Shown here: piece by piece, positions 49,628-58,181 of the stretch
Layout: the number at the start of each line of letters is the position of its first letter
How positions within the stretch are numbered: the stretch's first letter is position 1
Assembly: GCA_030602615.1 (NCBI GenBank)
Contig: JAUVZM010000003.1
Span: forward strand, 37,707-101,706
DNA: 64,000 bases
Origin: a bacterium
Lineage (GTDB): Bacteria; Armatimonadota; Zipacnadia; Zipacnadales; Zipacnadaceae
Direction: 5' to 3'
Notes under the pieces: generated by a model
Database searches by the model: none
Seen by the model: the letters and a program-made list of their open reading frames with translations, nothing else
What the model was told of the DNA's origin: nothing
Program-made: the position numbers and the translations under genes

Positions 49628-52042
49628 GTGAAGAGGGCTGTGCCGCCAGGAGGGTCGGACGATGCCGGTATGGATGGCAGGCAACCACGCCAATTGAGTT
49701 TGCTGTTTCCCCTCTACTTCGTGGCTGCTGGGCTGGCTGCTGGAGTTGCCCAGGTGATAGTGTTTCGCGAGTTGCTGATCTCCTGCCAGGGCAATGAGGT
49801 GAGCATGGGGATAATCCTGGCCGGATGGCTGCTGTGGGGGGCAGCAGGTGCCATCTGGGCGGGGCGCGCCCGTCGGCTCGGTGACATGAAGGCTTGCCTG
49901 CGCGTCGCCGCGTTGCTCACCTTCCTGCCGGGGCTTGCCCTGATCGCTGGCTTGCTGCTAACCAGCGGCTACAGTTATCTGCTCGCCGTCAAAATCCCTG
50001 AGCTGTTCCCCACTCTCGCCGGAGCCAGCAATTTGTTGACCCAGCTTCTCTCCCTGGAAGCCGGGCAGATGCTCAGCCTGCCGCAGATTGTGATGTTGGG
50101 CTTTGGAGCCACGCTGCTGCCTGCAGCAGTGGCCGGGGCGCAGTTTGCTACCGCGTGCCGTGGCTACGCCCAGCTTCGCAGCCATCAGCCGGATACGGTG
50201 GGCCGCGCCTACGGCCTTGATGCGGTCGGCCACCTGCTGGGCGGCACCGTCCTGGCCTGGCTGGCGCTGCAGGTGATTCCGCCCTTTTCTATGGCAATCA
50301 TAGTGGGCCTGCTGAATGCCGGAGCCGGATTTTGCCTGCTGGCGGCTATCGCCACCGACCAGCAGAGGTGGGTCTACGGGATAGGGACGCTCCTGACCCT
50401 GGCTATGGTGGCCGCGGGCCTGATTGGCCCGCAACTGGCCCGCCAGTGGCGATGGACTGATGAGCAGGTACTGGCCAGTACGCGGACGATATATGGCGAC
50501 ATAACTCTGACCAGATTTGGCGACAGCGGGGTCTATGTCTACAATAATGGCCTGCCGACGGCCAGTTCACCGGCGCCACCATCCCTCACCGTTGACATAG
50601 ACTTCGCCCTGCTTCAGCATCCCAACCCGCAGCGCATTCTGATGGTGGGCGGAGGCGCGACAGGTGGACTGGCAGCAGCACTGCGCCATGAACCGGATCG
50701 CATTGATTATGTCGAGCTGGACCCCGCCATCTTCTCCTTTGTCGCTCCGTGGCTGACCGCTGAGGATCAGGCTGCGCTCACCGATCCCACAGTTCATACG
50801 ATTGCCGGTGACGGCCGCCTGCTTGTGAAGCATCGCAGTCGCCGGCAAGCAGCCAAGTACGATGCCGTGCTGGTGATGCTGCCGCCGCCGGTCAGCGCTC
50901 AGCTCAACCGCTTCTACACGCGCCAGTGGTTTGAGCAGGTCAGGCAGTTGCTGGGGCCGGAAGGTATCGTGGCCTGGCAACTGCCTTCTTCCCAGGTCTA
51001 TCTACACGGACCGCTGCGCAGCCTCAATGTAACGGTGCTGGAGGCCGCCCGCCAGGTATTTGACTCGCTGGTGTATCTGCCCGGCGAGCGGATGACCATC
51101 GTGGCCACGCCGGGCTCAAGCTATCTCACCCAGCATTCCTCGGTGCTGGTTGCCCGCGCCCGGCAGCGCGGCTTGCAGTCCGATATGCTGTACGCATGGC
51201 TGCCGGATATGCTGCGGGCAGATTTTACCGATTACGTTCAGAGCCAAACGCAACTGACCACTCAAGTGCCGATTAACAGCGACCAGCGGCCGGTTGCTTA
51301 CCTCTACCATCAGGCGTGGTGGCTGGAACACCGCCATCCCGGCTGGGGCGAGAAGCTCAGCCGACTGACAAAAGCCGATGCCTGGCAGTGGTGGGGAGCC
51401 GTTGGGGTGTTGCTATTCTTGTGGGCACTCACCTCCTGCACCGGCCCAGGCCGCCGGACAGTGATTCCTATGGCGGTGGCTGTCGCCGGACTGTGTGGGA
51501 TGGCCGCGGAGATGGTTCTGCTCATTAGCTTCCAATCACATTACGGGTATGTCTTCCAGCAGATTGGATTTATTGTGGGCAGCTTTATGGTGGGGCTGGC
51601 AGCGGGAAGCTGGTGGCTGGGCCGGTGGTTGCAGCAGCAGCCATCCCGCCGGTCAATTGCCCTGCGCCTGGCCGGCATTCTGGGCGGCGGAGCAGCGCTT
51701 GTGGCGCTGATGCCGCTGTTGTTGAGTTGGGTATGGCAGGCGGCGCCGGGCCCAGCAGCCGAGGCAGTGGTGTCCTACGGGGTGTATCCTCTCTTAGCAG
51801 GCATCTTGGGGCTGTGGATTGGCGCCGAATTTCCGCTGGCCGCTGCGTTGTGGACAGAAGCCAGACACCAACAGGCCCAGTCGGCCACGGTGCTCTATGG
51901 TGCCGACCTGATTGGCGCAGCCGTCGGGGCGCTAATTGGCGGCACTTTGCTGGTCCCGCTGCTGGGCACACTCCAAACCTGCTGGCTGTTTGCCTTCGTG
52001 GCAGCTTCAGCGGGAGTGGTGGTGCTACTTCGGAGCAAGTAG
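49628..52042 (+). CDS. Membrane spermidine-synthase-like protein
   Basis: An 804-residue protein with about seven membrane helices on each side of a central spermidine-synthase-type Rossmann domain (about residues 300-490). The core reads RILMVGGGATGGLAAALRH, DYVELDPAIFSFV and GDGRLLVKH; YDAVLVMLPPPVSAQLNRFYT is where the catalytic Asp region usually lies (here MLPPPVS rather than DxPDP). Many bacteria have such fused transporter/synthase proteins of unsettled function. Start uncertain: the track's GTG (49628) has a weak site; ATG 49670 (MDGRQPRQLSLLF) is also plausible. Confidence 0.82.
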   Translation: MKRAVPPGGSDDAGMDGRQPRQLSLLFPLYFVAAGLAAGVAQVIVFRELLISCQGNEVSMGIILAGWLLWGAAGAIWAGRARRLGDMKACLRVAALLTFLPGLALIAGLLLTSGYSYLLAVKIPELFPTLAGASNLLTQLLSLEAGQMLSLPQIVMLGFGATLLPAAVAGAQFATACRGYAQLRSHQPDTVGRAYGLDAVGHLLGGTVLAWLALQVIPPFSMAIIVGLLNAGAGFCLLAAIATDQQRWVYGIGTLLTLAMVAAGLIGPQLARQWRWTDEQVLASTRTIYGDITLTRFGDSGVYVYNNGLPTASSPAPPSLTVDIDFALLQHPNPQRILMVGGGATGGLAAALRHEPDRIDYVELDPAIFSFVAPWLTAEDQAALTDPTVHTIAGDGRLLVKHRSRRQAAKYDAVLVMLPPPVSAQLNRFYTRQWFEQVRQLLGPEGIVAWQLPSSQVYLHGPLRSLNVTVLEAARQVFDSLVYLPGERMTIVATPGSSYLTQHSSVLVARARQRGLQSDMLYAWLPDMLRADFTDYVQSQTQLTTQVPINSDQRPVAYLYHQAWWLEHRHPGWGEKLSRLTKADAWQWWGAVGVLLFLWALTSCTGPGRRTVIPMAVAVAGLCGMAAEMVLLISFQSHYGYVFQQIGFIVGSFMVGLAAGSWWLGRWLQQQPSRRSIALRLAGILGGGAALVALMPLLLSWVWQAAPGPAAEAVVSYGVYPLLAGILGLWIGAEFPLAAALWTEARHQQAQSATVLYGADLIGAAVGALIGGTLLVPLLGTLQTCWLFAFVAASAGVVVLLRSK

Positions 52043-52107
52043 GTGTTGCAGAAGCGTAATTCCGGCGCTGCTGTCAAACGCGAGGGAAGAAATGCTCCGC
52101 ATTGCTC

Positions 52108-53256
52108 CTACGCTTGCCAGATGCCGGGGATCTTGCAGCCACACTTGGTGCACTTGCCAGTGCGGGGGTCAAGACCGGTGTTGGTAACCTGCGGGCCGTG
52201 GCGCTTGAGGACTTTCATCCCACAGGCCGGACAGTAGGTAGACTCGGCAGGGTCGCCGGGCATATTACCCAGATAGACATAATTCAGGCCTACCTCATAG
52301 GCTAGCTTCCGCAGATTGCGCAGCGTATCTTGTGAGGTGGCCTGGACCCGGCGGAGCTGGTACTTGGGGAAGAACCGCGAGACAAACAGCGGCACATCCG
52401 GGCTCAGACTGTCCAATATCCACTGGCACATCTTCCGGAATGTAGAAGTGTTGTCATTGTACCCGGGGACTACCAGATTGGCCAGCTCCAGCCACGTGCC
52501 GCTCGCGTGGACCTGCTTGATGGCATTCAGCACCGGCTGCAGAGTAGCGCCGACTACATTCTGGTAGAAGTCGTCGGTGAAACCCTTCAGATCGATGACT
52601 ATAGCGTCCATAGCCTGACACAGCTCCGCCAGCGGCTCAGAGCAGATGTAGCCGCCGGTGTGGCAGAGCATCTTGATGCCGCGCGCCCGGGCCAGCCTGG
52701 CGGTGTCCAGGACATACTCAATGCATTGAGTAGGATCGTTGAGTGTGAAGATAATACAGGGGATATTGTTGTCAATGACCTGGTCTACCATACTCTGCGG
52801 CGACAGATCTTTGTTGTCGGTGTGCTGAGGGTAGCTCTGGGTGAACTCCCAGTTCTGGCAGAACTTGCAGTGCAGGTTGCAGCCGGCCGTACCCACGGCG
52901 AGGGTCCGGGTGCCGGGCAGAAAGTGGAAGAAGGGCCCCTTTTCGACTGGATCGCCGTGAATGGCCGTTGGCTTGCCGTAAACTAGCGAAATCATCTGGC
53001 CGCCGAGGTTCATCCGCGCCTTGCAGTTGCCGTGTTGACCGGGTGCCAGCGTACAGTGGCGCGGGCAGAGCTGACACATTATCGTATTGCCCGACTGATT
53101 CTCCCAGAAGCGGGCTGGGTGGCGTGCCACATTGCCAACGGCAGCCTCCACCGGCACTGCACTGGCCAGAAGACCGCAGCCCAGCAGGGCACCCAAGCCC
53201 CCTCGCGCACACTTGGTCAGGAATTCGCGCCGGTCTATCTCATCATATGAAGCCAT
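52108..53256 (-). CDS. amrS: AmrS radical SAM enzyme with Tat signal
   Basis: A 382-residue radical SAM protein of the AmmeMemoRadiSam set. It carries an N-terminal Tat signal: RREFLTK, then the hydrophobic GALLGCGLLASAV. Next come the paired Cys segment CQLCPRHCTLAPGQHGNC, the [4Fe-4S] motif GTAGCNLHCKFCQNWE near residue 116, and a C-terminal zinc-ribbon-like end (CPACG...CTKCGCKIPG). The family works with AMMECR1 and Memo proteins; neither is in the window. Export of a SAM-dependent enzyme would be odd, so the Tat motif may serve as an anchor or a cofactor-insertion checkpoint. Confidence 0.9.
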   Translation of the reverse strand: MASYDEIDRREFLTKCARGGLGALLGCGLLASAVPVEAAVGNVARHPARFWENQSGNTIMCQLCPRHCTLAPGQHGNCKARMNLGGQMISLVYGKPTAIHGDPVEKGPFFHFLPGTRTLAVGTAGCNLHCKFCQNWEFTQSYPQHTDNKDLSPQSMVDQVIDNNIPCIIFTLNDPTQCIEYVLDTARLARARGIKMLCHTGGYICSEPLAELCQAMDAIVIDLKGFTDDFYQNVVGATLQPVLNAIKQVHASGTWLELANLVVPGYNDNTSTFRKMCQWILDSLSPDVPLFVSRFFPKYQLRRVQATSQDTLRNLRKLAYEVGLNYVYLGNMPGDPAESTYCPACGMKVLKRHGPQVTNTGLDPRTGKCTKCGCKIPGIWQA

Positions 53257-53329
53257 AACAGAAGCATTTCCGTCGTTTACACACGGAGAATGGCTATTAT
53301 TACTCGGCTAACGAGTAGCCCATAGTCAT

Positions 53330-53394
53330 GGGAGGGGCACCCTTGCCCCGACCAGCCTGGCGATTGTCCAGGTCGGGCCAGGGGTGGCCCTCCC
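53330..53394 (-). terminator. Large imperfect hairpin after the TPR gene
   Basis: Two 24-base arms (GGGAGGGGCACCCTTGCC... and its near complement, three mismatches) surround a 17-base centre that itself folds (CCTGG/CCAGG). The structure lies just past the stop of the TPR gene. It is likely a terminator or an extragenic palindromic element; T-run absent. A smaller stem (TACTCG/CGAGTA) is at 53301-53317. Confidence 0.55.
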
Positions 53395-53417
53395 ACAGAG
53401 TCGAGTTGGTATGCTCA

Positions 53418-56096
53418 TCAACCCGTATAGACGGGGATACCCCAGTTGAGAAGCTGCTGCCGGGCTGCCCCGCCCAAGGCCCGATCCAACGCCGTGCCGA
53501 AGGCATACATACTGTGAACCTCAGCCGGCATCATCTTAAGTGTCGTAAAGAAGCCGCGGAACGGCTCGCGGTCGATCAGCCGCTCGGCGCTGTAGCCCTG
53601 GACATCGAGAATGGCATATAGCATACCCGCAACAACGTGTCCTCCCAGGTCCTGCTCCTGGCGCTCGGAGCCAGCACGGACGTATTCCTCCAGCGCCTTC
53701 AGTGCTCGGTCACGACTGTTGATGACGGCCTCCTGAGGCAGCTTAACCGCCGAGGCGCTGCCGATAGCATCGCGGGTCTCGGTGACCAGATCATATTGCA
53801 GCGAGGCGGCAGCAAACTGCGCCAGGCCGCTGGTCAGCGCGGGCTGATCGGCCAGCCACGGCTCGGTGGCCTGGCGAACCGCCTTCTGGCTGAGCTGATG
53901 CAGGCCCAGCATCCAGTCGGGCGGATCCTTGATGGCCCAGGCGCTGACACGAACCGGCTCACCCGCCGACTGCTTGCCACTGGGATCAACGTAGATGACA
54001 ACCTTCTCCGGTTGCTCCACCCCCGCCCACTGCTCCAGGATCTCTTGAGCCTGGTCCCAGATGTTGGGCATATTATACTGGCGCATTAGCCCAGCCACGG
54101 TATAGGGAGCGAAGACTACAATGTTCTGGCCAACGTGAGAATCCATATGGATGACGTCCTTGCCGATCATTTCCGTCACTTTGGCTGCATACTCGGAGGC
54201 CGGATCCGTCTGATTGGCAAGCTGCTCGCGGAGCCAGCGCGCATCGTCGGCCAGGCCGCTGTCGGCGAATGAGTTCTCCAGCTCATCAAGCACGGCCAGC
54301 GCCTGGTCAGTGTGCCCCATCTTCTGGTGACAGCGTGCCAGCAGGTATTGGGCGCGCGCCGCAAAATCGCCGGTGCGCAATCGGACCAGCGTGCTCAGCA
54401 ACTGGGCGGCTCTGCCAAACTGCCCTTGATCCATCAGCAGCGCCGCCTGGTAGTAGTAGGCAGGCTGGGTGAGGTCGGGCGGGGCTAGGACATACTTGAT
54501 ATGCTTCTTGTAGGCTTCAAACCAGGCATGCTCGGTATGGCGCTTGTATAGCCTCATCAGGTGCAGGAAAGTGGCCTGGTCATTTTCCAGGCCGGGCGGG
54601 AAGATAACGGGCATGACCGCGGCTGCTTGCGGATACATCTGCTGGGAGACCTCGTAGTTGCTCGGATCGGCATAGAAGCGGATCAACTTCACCAGTGCCT
54701 CGAACTCGTAGCTGCTGCCCGGGAAATGTATGAGCAGTTGCTGGAAGGTATAAGCCGTATCCGGTGTGACCGCCTCCGGATTTTCGTAGGGCGTGTAGGC
54801 TATGGCAATCTGGTATAGAGCGTCATCGCGCAGCGGACTGCCGAAGAAACCGTTAATGATCACCGCGTAGGCGCTGCTGGCATCCTGGATGGCCAGTAGT
54901 TCATCGGCAGCCGGTATCATCCCGCGGGCGCCGGTGGCTATCTGGTAGCTATCGCTGACCCGGTACAAATCGTCAGGCCCCTTGGCCTTGTTGATATCCT
55001 CGAACAGTATCTTCATCTGCCGGTAGCATTCGCCGATGTGGAAGAAGGCGTCGTCCAAGTTGTCATTGCCGGGAAATCGGTCAATGAACTGGCGAAACAG
55101 CGTAACCGCGTCGGCGTACTCGCGGTAGTTCTCGTGATGGCGGGCCCTCTGCCACAAGTCCTGAGCAGCGCGGCTGGGGTCGAACTGGAGTGTATCGTAA
55201 TACTCGCCGGCGGCCCGGTCACCGCGCTGCCGGATCCGCCGCAGCAGACTGTTGGCCTCGCGGATGGCTGCATTGGCCTGACTACTGCCCGGCATCTCAT
55301 AGATGAGAAACTCGTAAGCGTCCAGGGCGGCGCGCTCATGGCCCTGCAGGCGCAAAGCATTGGCGATCATCATCTGGGCATCGTCAGCGCAGTCACACAG
55401 CGGATAGCGAGCAAGCACATCCTCACAGGCGGCGATTGCCTGATCGTAGGCTTCGACTTGATAGTATTTGCGCGCCAGCATGCACAGGGCCTTAGCGCCA
55501 TAGTCGCTAGTCGGATGCAGCTCAGTGAGCGCAATCAGGGCGTCTATCGTCGCCTGCGGATCATCCATCTCATTGTATTCGCCTACCAGGGCCATATAGG
55601 CATCATCAGCGTAGGTGCTGCCCGGAAATTCGTGGACAATGAACTCCAGGGCATCAATCGCCAACAGGTGGTCTTTGTCCCTGACCAGCATCTGGGCCAG
55701 ACCCCAGGCAGCATCATCGGCCATGGGGCTGTGGGGATAGTTATCCAGCAGCAGACTGTAGGCGGAAACCTGGGCGCGGAAATCCTTCTTCACCGAGGTA
55801 ACCCAGGCATAGTGCATCAGGGTATCATCGCCAAAATCGGTGCCCCCGTACTTATCCAGGAAGACCTCATTGGCCTTGATGGCCTGTTGCATCTCTTTGT
55901 GCTGTGAGGGTTTGCAGCAGGTGTAGCTGGCCGTAGCGGCATCGTCGTGCTCGTTGTAATAGGTCAGTCGGCTGGGGAGCAGCGCAATATCGGCGAATGA
56001 AGTACCCAGCACGCCGGATATGTCGAACTCCTCGGCCGCCGCAACTGTACCCAACAACAGGATAAGCAGCACAATCACTATTGCTACACGAGACAT
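53418..56096 (-). CDS. Large secreted TPR protein with peptidase-like end
   Basis: An 892-residue exported protein. Signal peptide MSRVAIVIVLLILLLGTVAAAEE, then at least ten TPR-like units (about residues 60-650), e.g. DDALYQIAIAY, YADAVTLFRQFIDRFPGNDNLDDAFFHIGECYRQ and AQYLLARCHQKMGHTDQALAVLDEL. The last 230 residues resemble a gluzincin / peptidase MA-like domain, but the zinc motif is lost: GLHQLSQKAV stands where HExxH would be, with ALTSGLAQFAAASLQ after it. Probably an envelope scaffold without protease activity. The start is set by GGAGG 9 bases before ATG 56096; the track start is 40 codons early. Confidence 0.78.
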   Translation of the reverse strand: MSRVAIVIVLLILLLGTVAAAEEFDISGVLGTSFADIALLPSRLTYYNEHDDAATASYTCCKPSQHKEMQQAIKANEVFLDKYGGTDFGDDTLMHYAWVTSVKKDFRAQVSAYSLLLDNYPHSPMADDAAWGLAQMLVRDKDHLLAIDALEFIVHEFPGSTYADDAYMALVGEYNEMDDPQATIDALIALTELHPTSDYGAKALCMLARKYYQVEAYDQAIAACEDVLARYPLCDCADDAQMMIANALRLQGHERAALDAYEFLIYEMPGSSQANAAIREANSLLRRIRQRGDRAAGEYYDTLQFDPSRAAQDLWQRARHHENYREYADAVTLFRQFIDRFPGNDNLDDAFFHIGECYRQMKILFEDINKAKGPDDLYRVSDSYQIATGARGMIPAADELLAIQDASSAYAVIINGFFGSPLRDDALYQIAIAYTPYENPEAVTPDTAYTFQQLLIHFPGSSYEFEALVKLIRFYADPSNYEVSQQMYPQAAAVMPVIFPPGLENDQATFLHLMRLYKRHTEHAWFEAYKKHIKYVLAPPDLTQPAYYYQAALLMDQGQFGRAAQLLSTLVRLRTGDFAARAQYLLARCHQKMGHTDQALAVLDELENSFADSGLADDARWLREQLANQTDPASEYAAKVTEMIGKDVIHMDSHVGQNIVVFAPYTVAGLMRQYNMPNIWDQAQEILEQWAGVEQPEKVVIYVDPSGKQSAGEPVRVSAWAIKDPPDWMLGLHQLSQKAVRQATEPWLADQPALTSGLAQFAAASLQYDLVTETRDAIGSASAVKLPQEAVINSRDRALKALEEYVRAGSERQEQDLGGHVVAGMLYAILDVQGYSAERLIDREPFRGFFTTLKMMPAEVHSMYAFGTALDRALGGAARQQLLNWGIPVYTG

Positions 56097-56429
56097 CGCC
56101 ATCCACCTCCATATATCGCTCGCACGCAGCACAATTCTGCCTGCGCTACTGTCGCTAGCTGCAATATTCGCGCTTGGATTGCCTGATTCCTGCCCAGACA
56201 ATCCCACAGATAGCATACCCAGATTCGGGTGGTCTCCACACTCACTTGGACGTCTGCGCCGCCGATTGAGTTCGCTGCGTCATGCACAACCCAGACATCG
56301 TCAGCCAACCGTCGTGCTTCGGACAGCCCAGGAAGCCAGGAAGATTCTAACCTCTCGTCCCTCCCAACACTCACAAGCGGTTGTTGATCATTGATATTGC
56401 ACGTCCGCGCGGCCGGTAAGCAACTCCCC
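56097..56429. other. Noncoding stretch, nothing recognised
   Basis: Upstream region of the TPR gene. The overlapping minus-strand ORF (56084-56515) has no ribosome site and no family likeness. No clear minus-strand promoter was found. Confidence 0.4.
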
Positions 56430-56458
56430 TTGACATTAGAACGTATGTTTGATATAAT
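56430..56458 (+). promoter_or_regulatory. Perfect consensus promoter
   Basis: TTGACA, 17-base spacer, TATAAT: both boxes and spacing match the sigma-70 consensus exactly. It lies 32 bases before the broken helicase gene. Confidence 0.88.
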
Positions 56459-56490
56459 AGTATGCGGGCATTTGTCAGGAGGCGAGCAGC

Positions 56491-57010
56491 ATGCAAGTTC
56501 AGTCGTTAGAAGCATTCGGGGTTCACCGTGATCTGCTACGGGCGTGGGAAAACAACTACAGTAAAAAGTTACTGCCGGTTCAGGCCGAGGCGGTCGCTGC
56601 CGGGAAGGTGCTCAACGGCACCAGCCTGATAGTATATGCACCGACCGGCATGGATAATAGCCGGGCCCAAGCACCCGGTTGAGCCGCGCAAGGGCGTCCT
56701 GGTTGATTCGGTCTTCCGCTACCAGGAGCATAACAGCAGCACGGTGGGGCAAGAAGACTTTGGCATAGGCATAGATATTGCAGATGCTAGTTTCGGCGGG
56801 GCGGTACTCGCCGTGACGCTGAAGCTCACCGCCCAGGGAGAGCCGACGCTTGTCTTCGTAAAAGACAGGCGGAACAGCGTCCGGTGGGCTTACCGCCTCG
56901 CTGAATGCGTAAACCTCCCTCCTGCCCAGCAAGCCATTGAGCAGCTATCCGCCCTCCCCCCTACCTCCACGCGCCGTCGCCGGGCCACAGCGCGTCAAAA
57001 TCGGATAAGC
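56491..57010 (+). pseudogene. Broken Ski2-like DEAD-box helicase
   Basis: The first 50 codons (VQSLEAFGVHRDLLRAWENNYSKKLLPVQAEAVAAGKVLNGTSLIVYAPTG) match the start of Ski2/Hel308-like helicases up to motif I. The P-loop is lost (APTGMDN instead of APTxxGKT) and a stop follows. A second frame (about 56636-56960) resumes with PRKGVLVDSVFRYQEHNS and LTAQGEPTLVFVKDRRNSVRWAYRLAE, which belong to the linker and helicase domain 2. So motifs Ia-III and everything C-terminal are deleted. SD AGGAGG and a perfect promoter remain. Confidence 0.7.
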
Positions 57011-57023
57011 CGGCTCGCGGGGC

Positions 57024-57052
57024 TGCACAAAATCCGGCAGATGTGGTATACT
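57024..57052 (+). promoter_or_regulatory. Promoter of the Cof-type hydrolase gene
   Basis: TGCACA, 17-base spacer, TATACT with an upstream TGG (extended -10). About 75 bases before the ATG at 57126. Confidence 0.5.
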
Positions 57053-57125
57053 AAATCTAGCGGTGGCCGCAAAGGCGGTTGCCGCAGTTGTGTATAACCC
57101 AGATAACTGTCCAATCTACACTTCA

Positions 57126-57935
57126 ATGACTCCTGGCATCAAGCTTGTAGCAATTGACCTGGACGGTACGCTGCTGGCCGACAACCACAGCACCGATCCC
57201 GCCAATCTTGCAGCTATCCACCAGGCCGAGGCGCAGGGCGTGACCGTAGTAATCTGCACCGGCCGACCCTATCCGTCAGCAAATCAGGTCGCCAGCCAGC
57301 TTGGGCTGACCGATAATCCCGTTATCAGCTACAACGGTGCGCTCGTCCGGATGCCAGGAGACGGCGAAGTTCTGTTTTCGCAACCAGTGTCAGCAGAGCT
57401 GGCGCAGCAGGTAGTCCAGGATTGTGTCGAGCGCCAGTTGCAGATTCACTATTTTCTGGATGACGTGATGTACGTGCCCCGGGTGAGTGCCGGGGCACGG
57501 CTGTATGGTCAGCGCACGGGGATGCAGCCGGTGCCGGTCGGGGATCTGCGTAAGTTCGCTGGCAGCAGCCCCACCAAAATTCTTGTCTTTGCCGGCCCCG
57601 AAGTTGTGCAGCGCTTACTGCCAGAGTTTGAAAGTCGCTACCACGGCAAGCTGTACGTAACCACCTCTATGCCCGAGTACCTGGAGTTTCTGCACCCCAA
57701 CGTCTCCAAAGGCAACGCCCTCCGTGCTTTGGCCGACCAGCATGGGCTTGACGCCAGCCAGATTATGGCCGTCGGCGACCTGCTCAATGACTTGCCCATG
57801 GTAGAGATGGCCGGGGTTGGCGTCGCTGTCGCTCACGCCGAAGAGGTTCTCCAGTCGGCGGCAGACTATGTCACCGACAGTTCCGAGCAAGCCGTCGCCG
57901 AAGCCCTGGAGCAATTCGTGCTCAACCCACGTTGA
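57126..57935 (+). CDS. Cof-type HAD-IIB phosphatase
   Basis: A 269-residue HAD hydrolase, type IIB cap. Motif I is VAIDLDGTLLADNH, motif II VICTGRPYPSA near residue 45, the Cof signature GNALRALADQHGLDASQIMAVGDLLNDLPMVEMAGVGVAV near residue 200 (motifs III/IV). Cof proteins dephosphorylate sugar phosphates, flavin or pyridoxal phosphates; the substrate is not predictable. The track start adds 21 residues; ATG 57126 starts at the conserved core, though no Shine-Dalgarno is seen. Confidence 0.9.
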   Translation: MTPGIKLVAIDLDGTLLADNHSTDPANLAAIHQAEAQGVTVVICTGRPYPSANQVASQLGLTDNPVISYNGALVRMPGDGEVLFSQPVSAELAQQVVQDCVERQLQIHYFLDDVMYVPRVSAGARLYGQRTGMQPVPVGDLRKFAGSSPTKILVFAGPEVVQRLLPEFESRYHGKLYVTTSMPEYLEFLHPNVSKGNALRALADQHGLDASQIMAVGDLLNDLPMVEMAGVGVAVAHAEEVLQSAADYVTDSSEQAVAEALEQFVLNPR

Positions 57936-57978
57936 GGCGGCCACCCTGGTATGCCCGACGAGTTGCGTTACCCAATTG

Positions 57979-58007
57979 TTGCAAACTTATCTCAAGTGTG
58001 CTACAAT
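57979..58007 (+). promoter_or_regulatory. Promoter of the radical SAM / membrane-enzyme block
   Basis: TTGCAA, 17-base spacer, TACAAT. It leaves a leader of about 170 bases before the ATG at 58182 in which I see no known riboswitch. Confidence 0.6.
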
Positions 58008-58181
58008 AATTAACGACAAATTGATGAACCAGTATTGGCAAAATGACCAGCTCCGTCTGGCCCGATAGCAACAACTTCGCTACTACCCACAGCAACACCG
58101 AAGCATGCTTGATGGTCGTACACCGTCAGCAATCAATGCGCGATTGATCTGAGTTGATCCCCTAGCTTCAGGGAGGCAACA

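Noticed and set aside
56084-56515. 143-aa minus-strand ORF upstream of the TPR gene
   Set aside because: Lacks a ribosome site, overlaps the perfect plus-strand promoter and resembles no known protein.
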